Assembly (NCBI RefSeq): GCF_963678635.1
Contig: NC_087064.1
Span: 43,209,159-43,273,158, forward strand
Source of the DNA: Symsagittifera roscoffensis
Taxonomy: Eukaryota; Xenacoelomorpha; Acoela; Convolutidae
Reading direction: 5' to 3'
Length of the DNA stretch: 64,000 nucleotides
A program made the translations under genes and the position numbers. Shown piece by piece: positions 10,758 through 21,216 of the stretch. Within the stretch, counting starts at the first letter, position 1, and the number at the start of each line of letters is the position of its first letter. A model generated the notes under the pieces. The model was not told the DNA's origin and did not search any database. It saw only the letters and a list, made by a program, of their open reading frames with translations.

Positions 10758-12279
10758 TTACGTCTTCATGACCCTCATCTGACTATTCAGCTCATTAGGC
10801 TGGTGTGTGTCTTCTTCCATCTTAACGCACCAAATGTTCGCCAACGGCTGTGTTTCTTGTCTAAACGGCTGAAGATCAGTCCTTGGCTACCTCTTTCTGC
10901 GGCAACCGACTTATAGAACGTTTCGATACCGCTATTGTCTCCAAATCATCCGCTGCGTTGTCAAAGACTCTTTCGCTTGGTATAAAGTAACGATCGCTGC
11001 CAGGATCCTGGTACACCTCTCTGTCCAGATCCCTTGCCCGAGTTTCCACTAGTAATGTGTGGATCGCTAGTTCGGACAGTTCTGATCCTGAGCTCGAGTT
11101 CCTGTCTGAATAGGTGTCCATTCCTGAATTTCGGGAATTGTCATCCGTTGAAGAGGTTGTGCTGGAGACTGCACGCTCCTCCAGATCATGTCTGTGCCTT
11201 CTCCGCATCCATCTGAACTCCCCGGACAAAACCTTGTTCTCTAGGTCCTGTTTCTCATCAGGAATTTTTTTGTCTATCTCAGACTCCCCGGACAAACTTT
11301 CTTGTCCCGGGTGTTGATCTTGTGATCGCTGGTTCTTCTCATCATTCGTCTCCTCGGTCAAATAGTCTTGCAGCAGATTTTGTTCTACCTTTTCACCTTC
11401 CTTATCCTGGTCCGCAAAGGTGACGGTTTTTTTTCGCTTGCTGCTCCCCTGTTCTTTCTGTCCGTAAGAAGTACTGGTTAAAATCTCGTGGGGTATTGAG
11501 GATACTAGTTGCTTAACTATTGTCCTACAATCCCTCTCGTTCTCTGCGCGCTGTCGTCTGGACGGCATGATCTTCACCTTCTCACTGACTGTTAGCGATG
11601 CCACTGCTGCTGTCCACTCGGGGTCATCTCTGGTCACTTCTCTTTCTAACAATCCACCCTGCATCCGCATCACTTGCGGTATGACCTGCACCGTTTTATC
11701 CAATAATGAGAAGATGTTTATGTTCATGCGAGAGAGTTCTTGCTGGACCAGATTCGAGCGCAGCAACAGATCCAAGGGGACCGGGTTCTCCTTGGATAGG
11801 ATCTTTATCTCGGCTGCTTTCTCTACAGGTAACTCAGGATGCCCTGGAATTGGATGTCCAGAATTATCCAACCATCTCGTTAAGGGAAGCGCTTCATAAG
11901 TTTCTTTGTCCAGAAACGAGAATCCCTCCTTTATTTCCGCCTGATTGGCCTGCTTCTGCTCCAATCTTTCATAGAACTCAGTTTTCTTGCTGGAGCTGTC
12001 AGCATTCTGGTGTTTATCACGCATCCTATGTTCGATTATCATATGGTAGCCATCCAATCTTACTATCCATCTACCAATATAACTGTGATCCATCGAGTAG
12101 GTCTTCAACCAGGATAACGCTCTGTTGTCCACGCGTAACTTGAAGGGAGCGCTCCCCAAGTATGCACGGTACTTTACCACGAAAGTGACTACTGCAAATA
12201 TTTCTGCTTTTGGTGCGCCATATTTCATCTCTGTGTCACTCAAGACCTTGCTGCCGTATGCAATGGGACGGAGAACCAT
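10758..12279 (-). pseudogene. Ty3 RNase H plus ~450-residue linker before integrase
   Basis: The first ~110 codons complete the RNase H domain: the LSDTEMKYGAPKAE block carries the catalytic Glu, VDNRALSWL an Asp, and HQNADSSSKK the last Asp. The first RNase H Asp (DTDAS) lies just upstream in the RT segment, across an in-frame TGA at 12280-12282. After RNase H come about 350 more open codons, then, after a frameshift near 10880, ~40 codons that join the integrase. The linker has a helical part followed by charged, Ser/Asp/Glu-rich sequence including a KRKKTVTF basic patch. Typical Ty3 elements have only a short connection here. I do not recognise the inserted region. Confidence 0.75.
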
Positions 12280-13698
12280 TCATCCGTTCCATTCTTGCTC
12301 TTGATGCAATTTTCCTGAGATGGCTACTACCGATGCGTCTGTGTCAAGAACATAAATGCCCGTTTCTGTAGGCATGCCTAGCACTGGCGCTTCGCACAGT
12401 TCCCGCTTTCTGTTCTCGAAAGCAACCTGTGCCTCATCGTTCCATTCGAACTTTTTCCCCTTGTTGCGCATCAGCTTCTGCATCGAATACACCTTGTCCG
12501 CATATCCTTTTATGAATTCCCGGTAGTAATTGGCAAACCCTAGGAAGCTCAGGAGCTGTGTGTCCGTTCTGGGAGCTTTCCATGTCAACACTGGTTCCAC
12601 TGATTCCGGGTCCGGCCTCACACCATGCCTGTCCACCATTCTTCCCAGGTACTTAATCGAATCCCTAAGGATTTCACATTTCGATGGTTTGCACTTCAAT
12701 CCTGCTCTTTTCATGCATCCAAAGACCTCATCGAGCCTATCAATGTGGTCTTCCAGGGTCGGTGTCGCTATGACTACGTCATCCACGTAACACATCACAA
12801 GATTCCCGTACTTCTTGGTCACTCTCGTCAAAGCCTGAGCCATCAGTCTTTGAAAAGTGGCCGTTGCCTTGCACAAGACGAAGGGCATCCTCTTCCACTG
12901 GTACAATCCCAATTCGCAGGCGAATCCGGTTTTCTCTCCATCCTTCTTCCGCAGAGGGACCTGCCAGAAGGCAGAACCCAAGTCCAATGTGGTGAAGAAC
13001 TTGGCATCACCAAGCCTAGAGAGGCTCTCGTCTATTCGCGGTATCGGGTACGCATCTTTTATCGTTACCGCGTTCAAGTAACGAAAGTCGCAACAAAACC
13101 TAAGCTGCCCCCTTTTCTTTTTCGCCATTACTACCCCGCAAGCCCATGGCGATTTCGAGGGTTCTATCATGTCGTATTCAAGCAACATTTCTATTTCCGC
13201 TCGGCACGCTTCCGATTTGTGTGGCGTCATTCGTCTTGCGCCTTCCCTATGGGGAACGGCGCCATCTTCAAGTTCGATTTCGTGTTCGACGAAATTACAG
13301 CAACCGATATCCGCCTTATGTTTTGAAAATACATCCGCGTTCCGATTTAGGAGGTCCTGCAATTTTTCGAAATCTCCCTCACCTATTTTCCCTTTTAAAT
13401 GTTCTATCTCTGGCAAAACCGGTTTGTCAGATTCTAGTTCATATGACGAGGGGCGTTCCGGAAAATTCGAGCAGCTTGTTAAGCCGTCGTCCGTTTCGGA
13501 TTTCATTGAAAACAATTTATGAATAGATTTTAATTCATTAATCCTCTTTAAAATTTTATCTTTATTGGCATGATAAGGACAGTCTTTCACACTATGTTTC
13601 TTAAAGTTCTGTGTCTCCTCATAGTCGGTCCTCATCGGCAAAGCGTAGCCAAGCTTCTTTCCACGCTGGATTGAAACCGTGGTGTCCAGTGTGTTCAA
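12280..13698 (-). pseudogene. Ty3-type reverse transcriptase
   Basis: A 472-codon stretch in the same frame as the protease upstream (separated by TAA at 13699-13701) and RNase H downstream (separated by TGA at 12280-12282). RT motifs run in order: KSPWACGVVMAKKK, LRFCCDFRYLNAVT, FFTTLDLGSAFWQV (catalytic Asp239), MPFVLCKATATFQ (271-283), and CYVDDVVIA with YVDD at 304-307. The connection domain and the first RNase H Asp follow. The usual MPFGLCNA is changed to MPFVLCKA. The segment copies element RNA into DNA in the family. The TGA sits where NG-R-VLRPIAYGS would be expected, consistent with CGA to TGA. Confidence 0.9.
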
Positions 13699-14760
13699 TT
13701 ACACACTCACACACAGTCCGTTTCGCGTTACCGAGAAGCTCCGGCCTAAAATCACCGAACTCTGACTATTTGGATTCGGTACTAAGCAAACCTGTTTACT
13801 ATTACTTAACGAATTCAAATTTCTCATTCTAAAAATTGCCACCACAGCTTGTCCTGGCTGTAGTTTTACTTTTCTATCTAAAAAAATTGGTACCTTGTTT
13901 TCGTCTGTTATTATCCTATTAATTGGTCTCTTAACATACTTCCGGTCCGGGTTTCTAATCCGTATCAGACCGTTGTTCAAGTCAATCATCACGTCAAAAT
14001 TCCTGACAAAATCTCTGCCCAAGATGAATTGGTCGGCGTCGTCCAAATTCTCTACCACCAGGAAGCTCATCCAAAGATCCCGTCCTCTCATGTGGAGGAC
14101 CGTTATTGGTGTTCTTCCGGCTACGTAAATAGCTCCTCGATTGGCGGCGGCCAGTCGGAGATTCGTTGGAATTAGATCTTCCCTCGTGAAGCCCTTTCTT
14201 TCCCAAGTTTTTATCGGCATCACGTTCACTACCGCTCCGGTGTCCAGAAGCCCTGTGACTCCGATTTTTCTTCCGTTGGTGTCGAGCAGATGTGCAGTCA
14301 CATCTGCTTTATACCCAATGTGTACTGCATCTTGTTCCATCATGGCGTCATGGCCTATCCTGCGGACTTTGAGTTCCTCCTCACCCAAATAGATCTGCCC
14401 CATTTGGTCATCATCTGTTGTTACATAAGTCCTGGTGTAAATACTGATTCCATCCATGTTCAGCATCACTTGATACGGCCCATAGACCTCTAGGTAGCGT
14501 CCACGAAGTTTCTTCATGCGAGGGCCACCCGTCTTTAAGAGTGCTCGCAGAGCTCTCGACTCAGTGCGTGGCTCCACCTGTCTCAGATAATCTGCATATG
14601 TGTCCAAATGCATCAAAGTGAACTCGGATGGTTCACTTAAATTTCTGATTACCTGATGTCCAGCCACTGAGATTATCGACTGTATCTTGCTTCCTTGCGG
14701 CACCATGCCGAACCTCTGACCGGAGATCACATTAAGTTTCACGCTCAAACTGCTTGGCCT
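13699..14760 (-). pseudogene. Retroelement aspartic protease region
   Basis: About 350 codons without an ATG at the front (first in-frame codons follow a TAA at 14761-14763), so it continues from gag through a frameshift near 14760. The aspartic protease signature LLDTGAVVNVMP has Asp169 as the catalytic residue. The matching FILGRDFVRNFDVMIDL block (flap and C-terminal part) follows about 80 residues later. Upstream lies a ~140-residue region of unknown function. The segment ends CVSV-TAA-LNTLDTT, and the same frame continues into RT, so protease and RT were probably one open polyprotein. Confidence 0.8.
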
Positions 14761-15290
14761 TTAGTCTCCTCGACCTCCGTTGCTTCGAAGGTATTCAGTT
14801 GCTTCTGTAGTTTCTCATTCTCCAGTTCGAGTTTCACTTTTTGTTCGATCTTTTTCGTCACCAGTTCCTACTGCACTCTATTTAGAGCATCCCTCGCGGC
14901 TGCCCTATAATCAATCTTGAAGTCATCGGCCGCAGTCACTGGTTCCGGTCCACATGTATCTTCTGTTACCGCTCGCATTTTCTTTGCCGCCAGCTCTTGA
15001 GGTTTATTTTTTCTGCGTGCCTCCGCTTCACTCAACAGGCGATCCTTGCTGGCTTTCACTCCTGACAAAGTTTCTTCATGCCTTGGATGCTTGATGTCTG
15101 CCACTGCATCCCAAAATTGCGGACAATCTGATTTAAAATGAACTTCCAAGTTGCAAAAGAAACACCTCGGGCCGAATTTTGCAATTACTCCTCTCATGAA
15201 ATTCTCATGGTCCAATTCTGACGCATCTTCGTCCTCAAGGCTAAACCCTATTGCTTTCATGCCTTGTTTGTTAGTTGGGCATGCTGACAC
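14761..15290 (-). pseudogene. Gag C-terminal zinc-knuckle region
   Basis: The frame 15290-14868 holds a canonical retroviral-type CCHC knuckle, C43-x2-C46-x4-H51-x4-C56 (CFFCNLEVHFKSDC). A second knuckle lies just upstream at the 15318 stop: the TAA occupies the position of its first Cys, followed by ANC-x4-H-x4-C. After the TAG at 14868-14870 the same frame continues with a charged coiled-coil stretch (KIEQKVKLELENEKL) up to a frameshift near 14760. The TAG sits in NRVQ-stop-ELVTKK, consistent with CAG to TAG. The region binds RNA in related elements. Confidence 0.7.
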
Positions 15291-15317
15291 ATGATGGTCC
15301 GTTGAACTGCAATTGGC

Positions 15318-16259
15318 TTAAGAGCATTTCTTGTCCATATCATCCCTCGGTTTGTACCAATTGTTCCCTTGGTTTGCTGGTCCGTTGTTAAACTTGCCAT
15401 AATTGTTCTTGTAGTATCCAGATCTCGAAGGAGGTTTCAACAAAATGAATTTTGAGGCTACGGCCAGGTTCATCCTTCGGTTTGACTTATCCGGTTGGCT
15501 GCGTCTTTTCAGCATTTCCAAGTCATCGAGAAACTTGTCTATCGTTTCATCTTCTCGTTGCCTCCGTTTCTCGATGCGCATCATCGCTTGGTGCCCCTGC
15601 ACCCCTGATCCGAAACGGTTTAACAAGATTTCGAAGATTTTCTCAGCTGTGTCACGCTGATATTGCTTCTTGGCCATGACACAGTTCAGGGCTGTCCCTT
15701 CCAAGTTGCTGGTGAGCGCACTGCATTCCTGTCTCTCCGACAAGTCCTCTTCCTGGAAATGCAGCTTCATTACCTCTATCCAGGTATCAATACAGCCATC
15801 AGATTCATCTTTATAGCATCTTGGTTTCTTAAAGACGCTTCTGGACTTCTCACTGCGTTTATTGGTTCTGGATAACCTTGTAAGGAATGTCTCCAAAGAC
15901 CTGTTTAGGGGTTCAAAGGCTGTGGCCATTGCCGTAGCATCCCTTGAGTGTCCCGCCTGAGTGTCCTCACACCTTGTCAAAGGCTCTGTATGAGGTGCAT
16001 CCCTGCAATCCGAATCGCCGTGAGTGTTTCCCGCTTGGCCCACATGGCTCCTCCCCGGGCTTGCATGCCCCTTGTTACCGGAATCACTTCTCCCAGTCGC
16101 ATGTGTGCCTTGCGTTGGTCGTTCATTAGAGGTCTGTCTGTTCCCCGTTGAACTTGCTCTACTGTTCGGGCCCCATGTTCTATTATCCCCCTGATTATCC
16201 CCCTGATGAACTGCCCCTGCCTCTAGTGCATCCATACGTCTTCCTCTTTTGATCTTCAT
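15318..16259 (-). pseudogene. Gag capsid-like region
   Basis: 313 codons. The first ~110 residues are low-complexity and Gly/Ser/His/Asn/Arg-rich. Next comes a helical retrotransposon-gag domain with the recognisable CIDTWIEVMKLHFQ, ALTSNLEGTALNCVM and FEILLNRFGSGVQGHQAMMRIEKRRQ features. A Tyr/Asn/Gly-rich tail leads into the zinc knuckles and ends at TAA 15318-15320. The upstream gag leader joins through a frameshift around 16230-16260, where both frames read sensibly for a few codons. Forms the particle in related elements. Confidence 0.75.
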
Positions 16260-17609
16260 TGAAGTTCACCTTCGGCTCCCTGCTGGGACCTCCCGAGTTC
16301 GGTTCCCCTTCTTTTGGTCCACTCTTGCTGCTTAGAAGCCCGTCCAACCTATCCATGATAGCCTGAGTTCGCCTCTTCATCATCGCGTCTATCTTTGTGT
16401 CAAGAGTCCCAAGAGACTGCTCTTGCTGAATTCTTACTTTCTCCATGTCGTCTCTTAAGCGTAACTCTCGCTATTCCGCTTCTCTTGTCATTCGCGACAA
16501 GTTCTTTGCCATATGCTCGTCCGTTCTTTCTTTCAAGCGTTTTTCGCTCCTACCAACTTCTTGTCTATTGCGGTTTATTTCTTCCCGCAGCCTTTCTCTT
16601 TCAATGTGAACTGCCCTTTCTAGTTCACTCATTCTTACGGACATCTGTTCATTTTGTTCTCCTAAACTGTCCACTATGTTGTTTAAGGCTTCTTCTAGTG
16701 CTGCCCCGTTATCCACGAGTGGCGTCACTAGTGGCGGTGTAACCCTGTCGGTCCCAGGTAGCTTCGCTCTGGTCGAGATCCGGGCCTTGACTCTCTGCCT
16801 CGACGTTTTTTCATTATCCACCTCAGGATCCGCCAATGCGTTGCCTAGCCCTCTGTTTCTACTCTCCCCAGTTTGCAGCTCTGAATTTGTCATAATCGCG
16901 AAGTCTCTTGACTGGCCCGGTGGGTTTACCTCTTTGCTTATCGTTCTCACTACACCAAATTTGTCCATGGTTCTAGTCTCTCTTCCGACGTATGCCTCAT
17001 TCTCCTGGGTCGAACTATTGAGGCTGACTTGAGACCCAAAGTCCACTTGCTCTTCTTCGTCCTCCTCCTCCTGGGATTCACCTTCATTTCCTGCGCCCCC
17101 TCCCATGGTGAATGGAAAGATGTTTCCTAAGGTGTTCCTCATTCTTTCTGAGAGCGATGATGACGTTGTTTGTTTCTCAGTCCGCCTGCCATCATAGTGT
17201 TGTCTGTTGGAGATCTTCTAGTTGCCGCTATTTCAGTTGAGATGTCGGACAGTTCCGACATCTCCTCTCGATCCAATGTCCGGGTGGAAGTGGCAAAATC
17301 ATGGCCTTGTTCTACCGGAGTAGATTCACTCGCCAGCCTTCTGCCTCTCCCTTCCAGTCCATGTACTTCCTGGTTGTCGTTCATGGCATGGTCCGTATTG
17401 ACCTCCACTTCTAACAGTTCTTTTCACTCTTCTGAGGTCTTCTGGCTCCTTGTTTCAACCATTCTGCCTGAAACCGTCTCCTTTTTGTCGGTTCGGGCTC
17501 GTTTGATCCAATCCACAAAAGGATCGGTCATTGTTCTTCTTTGCTTTTTAGGTATGAATTTCCTAGAGCTATTACCCCGTTTAGGTATCCTTGACTTGTC
17601 TAGACTCAT
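16195..17609 (-). pseudogene. Gag N-terminal leader, unusually long and coiled-coil
   Basis: Coding signal begins at an ATG at 17609 (MSLDKSRIPKRGNSS). It passes through an in-frame TGA at 17424-17426, a frameshift near 17150, and an in-frame TAG at 16471-16473, then continues to 16195. The start is basic. It is followed by an acidic stretch (GNEGESQEEEDEEEQVDF), then a long coiled coil, approximately 16690-16340 (SELERAVHIERERLREEINR and onward). Together with the capsid part, gag exceeds 800 residues before the knuckles, long for a Ty3 element. The stop-codon contexts suggest CGA-to-TGA and CAG-to-TAG changes. Confidence 0.6.
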
Positions 17610-17615
17610 TCTCAA

Positions 17616-18380
17616 TTTGTCACTTCCTAATGCCTATAGACTTAATTCGATTGCTAGTGACCTTATAGTTTGACTACCAATAATAATGACACAACACAAT
17701 AAATTTCACAAGATGCTATTAAATAGTGACCACGAATCCCTGTATGTTATCAGAGTACAGTTTGTATACAATTTATTCACACTAACCGATTATCGGTCGT
17801 AAGATTTGAGTACTAGCACAATATGATGTTATCAGTCAATTTAAAAGATAGTGTACACAATACCCAATCAAGCACAGTTTATGTAGATTTAAAATCAAAA
17901 ACAAAAAAATATATATAATGACAGAATATGAATACCCCTATATATAAAAAAAACGTATGTGTTTTGTACTTTTAGTCGGTCGCAGTACAATAGTCGAACT
18001 TGTTTTTTTAAGAAAAAGCTTTCCCTGCTTGGTGCTGCACCAAACAGACAAAATTTGAAGGCAGTAAATTTCTCAAGTGGGCGTCTATTGCACCCACCGA
18101 GTAATGTGTTACCTATCTGCCTTTGGACTGCCCGAGCTAGACCTACTAAAATCCTCAGGGCAGTCACTTTTCACAAAAACTTATTGAGTTTCAATCCACA
18201 CCAAATAATTACGCGCTTTTTAGTTTAGACTTAGTGTAGCGAATATCCGAATTCGGACCTGTTTTGTTTCGATCTGGTTTTTATTGAAAGACAAGTTACC
18301 AGTGCAGTCACTGATTCCTAGCCTGTCTGCTAATAACCTAATACCTCTCACTGTAGTCTTTTTCCTGTTTACCTAAGTCC
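17616..18380. other. AT-rich, non-coding; probable leader/LTR side of the giant element
   Basis: No coding signal. The 5' LTR and primer-binding site of the giant element should lie here or further right. A TTGGTAGTCAAAC stretch (minus strand, about 17669-17681) starts like a tRNA-Met-type binding site, but the match does not extend, so I do not call it. A CCGAATTCGG palindrome lies near 18247. Confidence 0.4.
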
Positions 18381-20870
18381 TTTAATAAAATAATACCCCT
18401 CCGGATTGGCAAAAATAGGACCCTTCCGGACTAGCAAAATTTAGACCCCTCCGGATTGGGACATCTCTGAGTTAGTAGATATAAGACCCCTCCGGATTGA
18501 GACCCCTCCGAATTAGCAAATATAAGACCCCTCCGGATTGGGAGCCCTCTGGTCTGTAATAGTAGCTTTTCGGAGATTTCCTTCTTTCAACCTATACCCT
18601 TCCGGATACGTTCTCCGATGCGATTTTGCTGTTTCAATTAACTAGGAAGGGTATGTACTGCTTTCCTAGACCCTTCCGGATTGAAGTTAAGCCTCTAATT
18701 TGACAATTCACGCTAACGGTGAAGGGTCTTATCGCTCGCCTAACTTCGGCTCGATCAAGGTTTTTCTGTGCCTTTAGCCTTCCCTTTTCGTCTAGAACGG
18801 CCTAAAGTTACTTTATTCAACCGCTATTACCTTTTGGTAGGGGTATAAGGGCTTTTCTACAAAATATTTATAAAACGTGAAGGGTCTACCCTCCTAAATT
18901 GGTGAATTTGCTAAAAACAATCTCAAAAAATTTTCACGCTTACTTTTCCGAAAAACTTTTTTTCCCTATCAGTAAGCTCAGCTAATTTCTGATCTATTGG
19001 TACCAAGATCAACTGGATTTGCCAAAGTAGTTCTAAAGTTATTAACCAAAACGTCTTTTTTCTAAAGTCAAGAAATTTCTCTCTTATAGGTTCCGCCTAA
19101 CTTTTTCCGCAATTCTGTTCCTTTCGACCTAAAAATTATTGATCCGAGCTCAGAAGGCCTATACTCTTCTAGTTCAATGCAAAAGACCCGATCTAAAACG
19201 CTTTAGTTGAAAAAATTTGCGAAAAACTATGCTACTTGTACCCCTCCGGATTGATGAATCCACCAAGTTCGATTTCTCTGCAACCCGGAAGGCTTTCGGG
19301 AAGCGGGTTTTAAAACTTGTAGATTCACTAGTGGACGTTGTCCGAACAACTATTTTTACTGTTCTAACTCAAAAATTTCAAAAAATTTTCTGAATTTATA
19401 ATGTTTCGTTTTCTCAAAAATCACGAAAATTTGGTTGTTTGTTCCAAAATAGTTCCAACCACTTTCGAACTAAACTTAACCGGTTCTACCTATTATAGTA
19501 GTGCAGTTACAATGTAACACACTACTTTAGCGCTTTTTTCCGTTTCAAAAAATATCGATATCTCAAAAATCGCGGTTTGTGGGGGGATCAAAATATCGCT
19601 ATTTTGACCCTAAAAACCGGTCTGCTTTCTGTGTTGTTCACTGAAAAACGATATAGGAGTATTAATAGAGGCTATATAAGTAATGATATTAGTAATACTA
19701 TACCGCTCCGGGTTTGTTTGATATCCGAATTAAGGTGCTTAACTCGGATATTCGCAGTTCGGTGAAGGGTCACTACAGTGCAGCACTGTCGAGCCCCCCA
19801 CAGATTACTATCTTACTTTTTGTACCAAAAGGGATACAAAACTTGTTAACGTTACCCAACAGTCGATTGTTGTTGTCCTTGAGCCCCTTCTTGTTGCTCC
19901 TTGTACTGCTTGCCGGATCAGTCTTCTCCCAAGACCCTTCCGAATTGAGCGCAAATCAGCTGACCCTTCCGGATTGAGCGCAATTTATCATTAACGTGCT
20001 TAAATGCTCAAATAACCCTACAGTACAAGCCTCACACACGGGCCACAAAATTGATCGTAAAAATCCTGACTGATATAAATGCCTGTAACAACAATATATC
20101 TATCAACAACAAACGGGAGGGCCGGATCACATCTTGTCTGGGGGGATGATTTCTACTGATTTTTTACTTTTTTACTGTTTTTGGTTTTTCGGTTATTTTT
20201 TATGTTTTTTGTTTTTCTTGGGTACTATACTACTTTTTGTTTGGTTTTACATATATCTTCAAGTGTTTTTGGTCACAAACCTCTCAGGGAACGAGGGAAT
20301 GGCCGATCCCCCCACCCTTCCTGATTCGTGAATTTTCGGTCTTAACTAGGTTAAAAAGCTATTCACGGTAATCCGGAAGGCTTCCGCGTTCCGAACTACC
20401 CTTCCGCCCCGGCGGTTTAGGCCTATTAAGGGCGTTGATGTGAGCCTCCGCTCGTCGCGGAGTGCTCGTTAACGGTTCTGCTGGTCATGATGTTAAAAAA
20501 GAATAACACCCAGGAGCGCCATAAAAACATGTATGTAACTTTCGCCCGGAAGATACAAATCGACGGAGAACAAAACTATGTCCTAAGACGACTGGCTAAC
20601 GTCTAAACAGAGCTTTGCATGCTTTTCACCGTCTCTACCAAGCCAGTACTTTCGGTGGTTTTTCTAACATCGGGTCGACAAAAAACTTTACTGCTTTCGG
20701 CTTCGGTCAAAACACTCAAATTAACTTAATTACATGCAGAAATAGTGAGCTCATGGCTCGGTCTCAGTATCCCCAGACCACGAGGTCACTCCTAAAAACG
20801 GGGCTACTACTACTTATTGAATTATTATTGTTTTTGTTCAGTAGATAAAAATCATCATCTCCATCGAAGA
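18381..20870. repeat. Non-coding block with dispersed CCYTCCGGATTG motifs in both orientations
   Basis: The motif occurs at least a dozen times (for example around 18395, 18421, 18446, 18487, 18527, 18671, 19241, 19963). The inverse AATCCGGAAGG occurs near 20371, with a variant near 19287. Several forward and inverse copies are paired across a short insert and could form hairpins. Other inverted repeats include GTAGTG..CACTAC near 19499-19525 and ATCCGA..TCGGAT near 19726-19752. No coding potential. It is interrupted at 20871 by the copia insertion and resumes at 25743. It may be part of a long LTR of the giant element or a separate repeat. Confidence 0.6.
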
Positions 20871-21208
20871 TGTTAAGATTCAGAGTTAGAGCAAGTAGGA
20901 CTAGGGGATAGAGGTTTGAGAGTTATCTGAGGTTTCAACTGAGGAGAGAGAAGAGATACTGATTGTTGAAGAATGAATTGAGATTGTGTTTTTAAAATGA
21001 CACGACAAACTGAGCATCAAATAGTACCAGTTAATTAATTACCAGTTAATTAATTAGTTTATCAAATACCAGCAGACCAGTTGACCTTGTCTGAGTGCAT
21101 TGAGTTTTATACCAGTTGACCTTTAATTAGGTTTCTATTGCTCAAGTCTGACCTTGAGTTTGGTCTGGTATTTCACTAGTCTGGCATTGAGCTCGTCTGT
21201 CCTCAACA
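20871..21208 (-). repeat. Copia 3' LTR (left)
   Basis: 338 bp, TGTT..AACA ends, matching the right LTR throughout. Contains two copies of a CCAGTTAATTAATTA motif near its centre. Confidence 0.95.
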
Positions 21209-21216
21209 CCCCCACT
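21209..21216 (-). other. Copia polypurine tract
   Basis: Minus strand reads AGTGGGGG directly before the 3' LTR, overlapping the polyprotein stop codon by one base. This position and composition fit the plus-strand priming site. Confidence 0.75.

Larger units (their letters stand above)
1..17615 (-). mobile_element. Giant decayed Ty3-like retroelement (internal region)
   Basis: All coding signal from 17.6 kb to the left edge reads on the minus strand and forms one retroelement. In transcription order it has a long gag, CCHC knuckles, protease, RT, RNase H, a long linker, integrase with a long C-terminal extension, a 0.45 kb spacer, then a second polyprotein of more than 2,500 codons with an SGNH hydrolase. 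The order protease-RT-RNase H-integrase defines the Ty3/gypsy type. G/C content is visibly higher than in the host DNA to the right. Neither LTR could be delimited: the 3' end lies off the left edge and the 5' LTR must lie right of 17.6 kb. About twenty stops (TGA, TAG and TAA) and frameshifts break the frames, so this copy is dead as sequenced. Unpolished assembly indels could account for some frameshifts, but not easily for the nonsense substitutions. Confidence 0.85.

Noticed and set aside
1-17609. Alternative genetic code or programmed readthrough explaining the in-frame stops
   Set aside because: TAA, TAG and TGA all occur, and many breaks are frameshifts; the copia element and host genes in the same window use all sense codons normally.
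17641-17700. Primer-binding site for the giant element
   Set aside because: Minus strand TTGGTAGTCAAAC starts like a tRNA-Met site but the match stops after a few bases, and no LTR end with CA abuts it.
18381-20870. CRISPR-like array from the repeated CCGGATTG motif
   Set aside because: Irregular spacing, both orientations, and a eukaryotic context.
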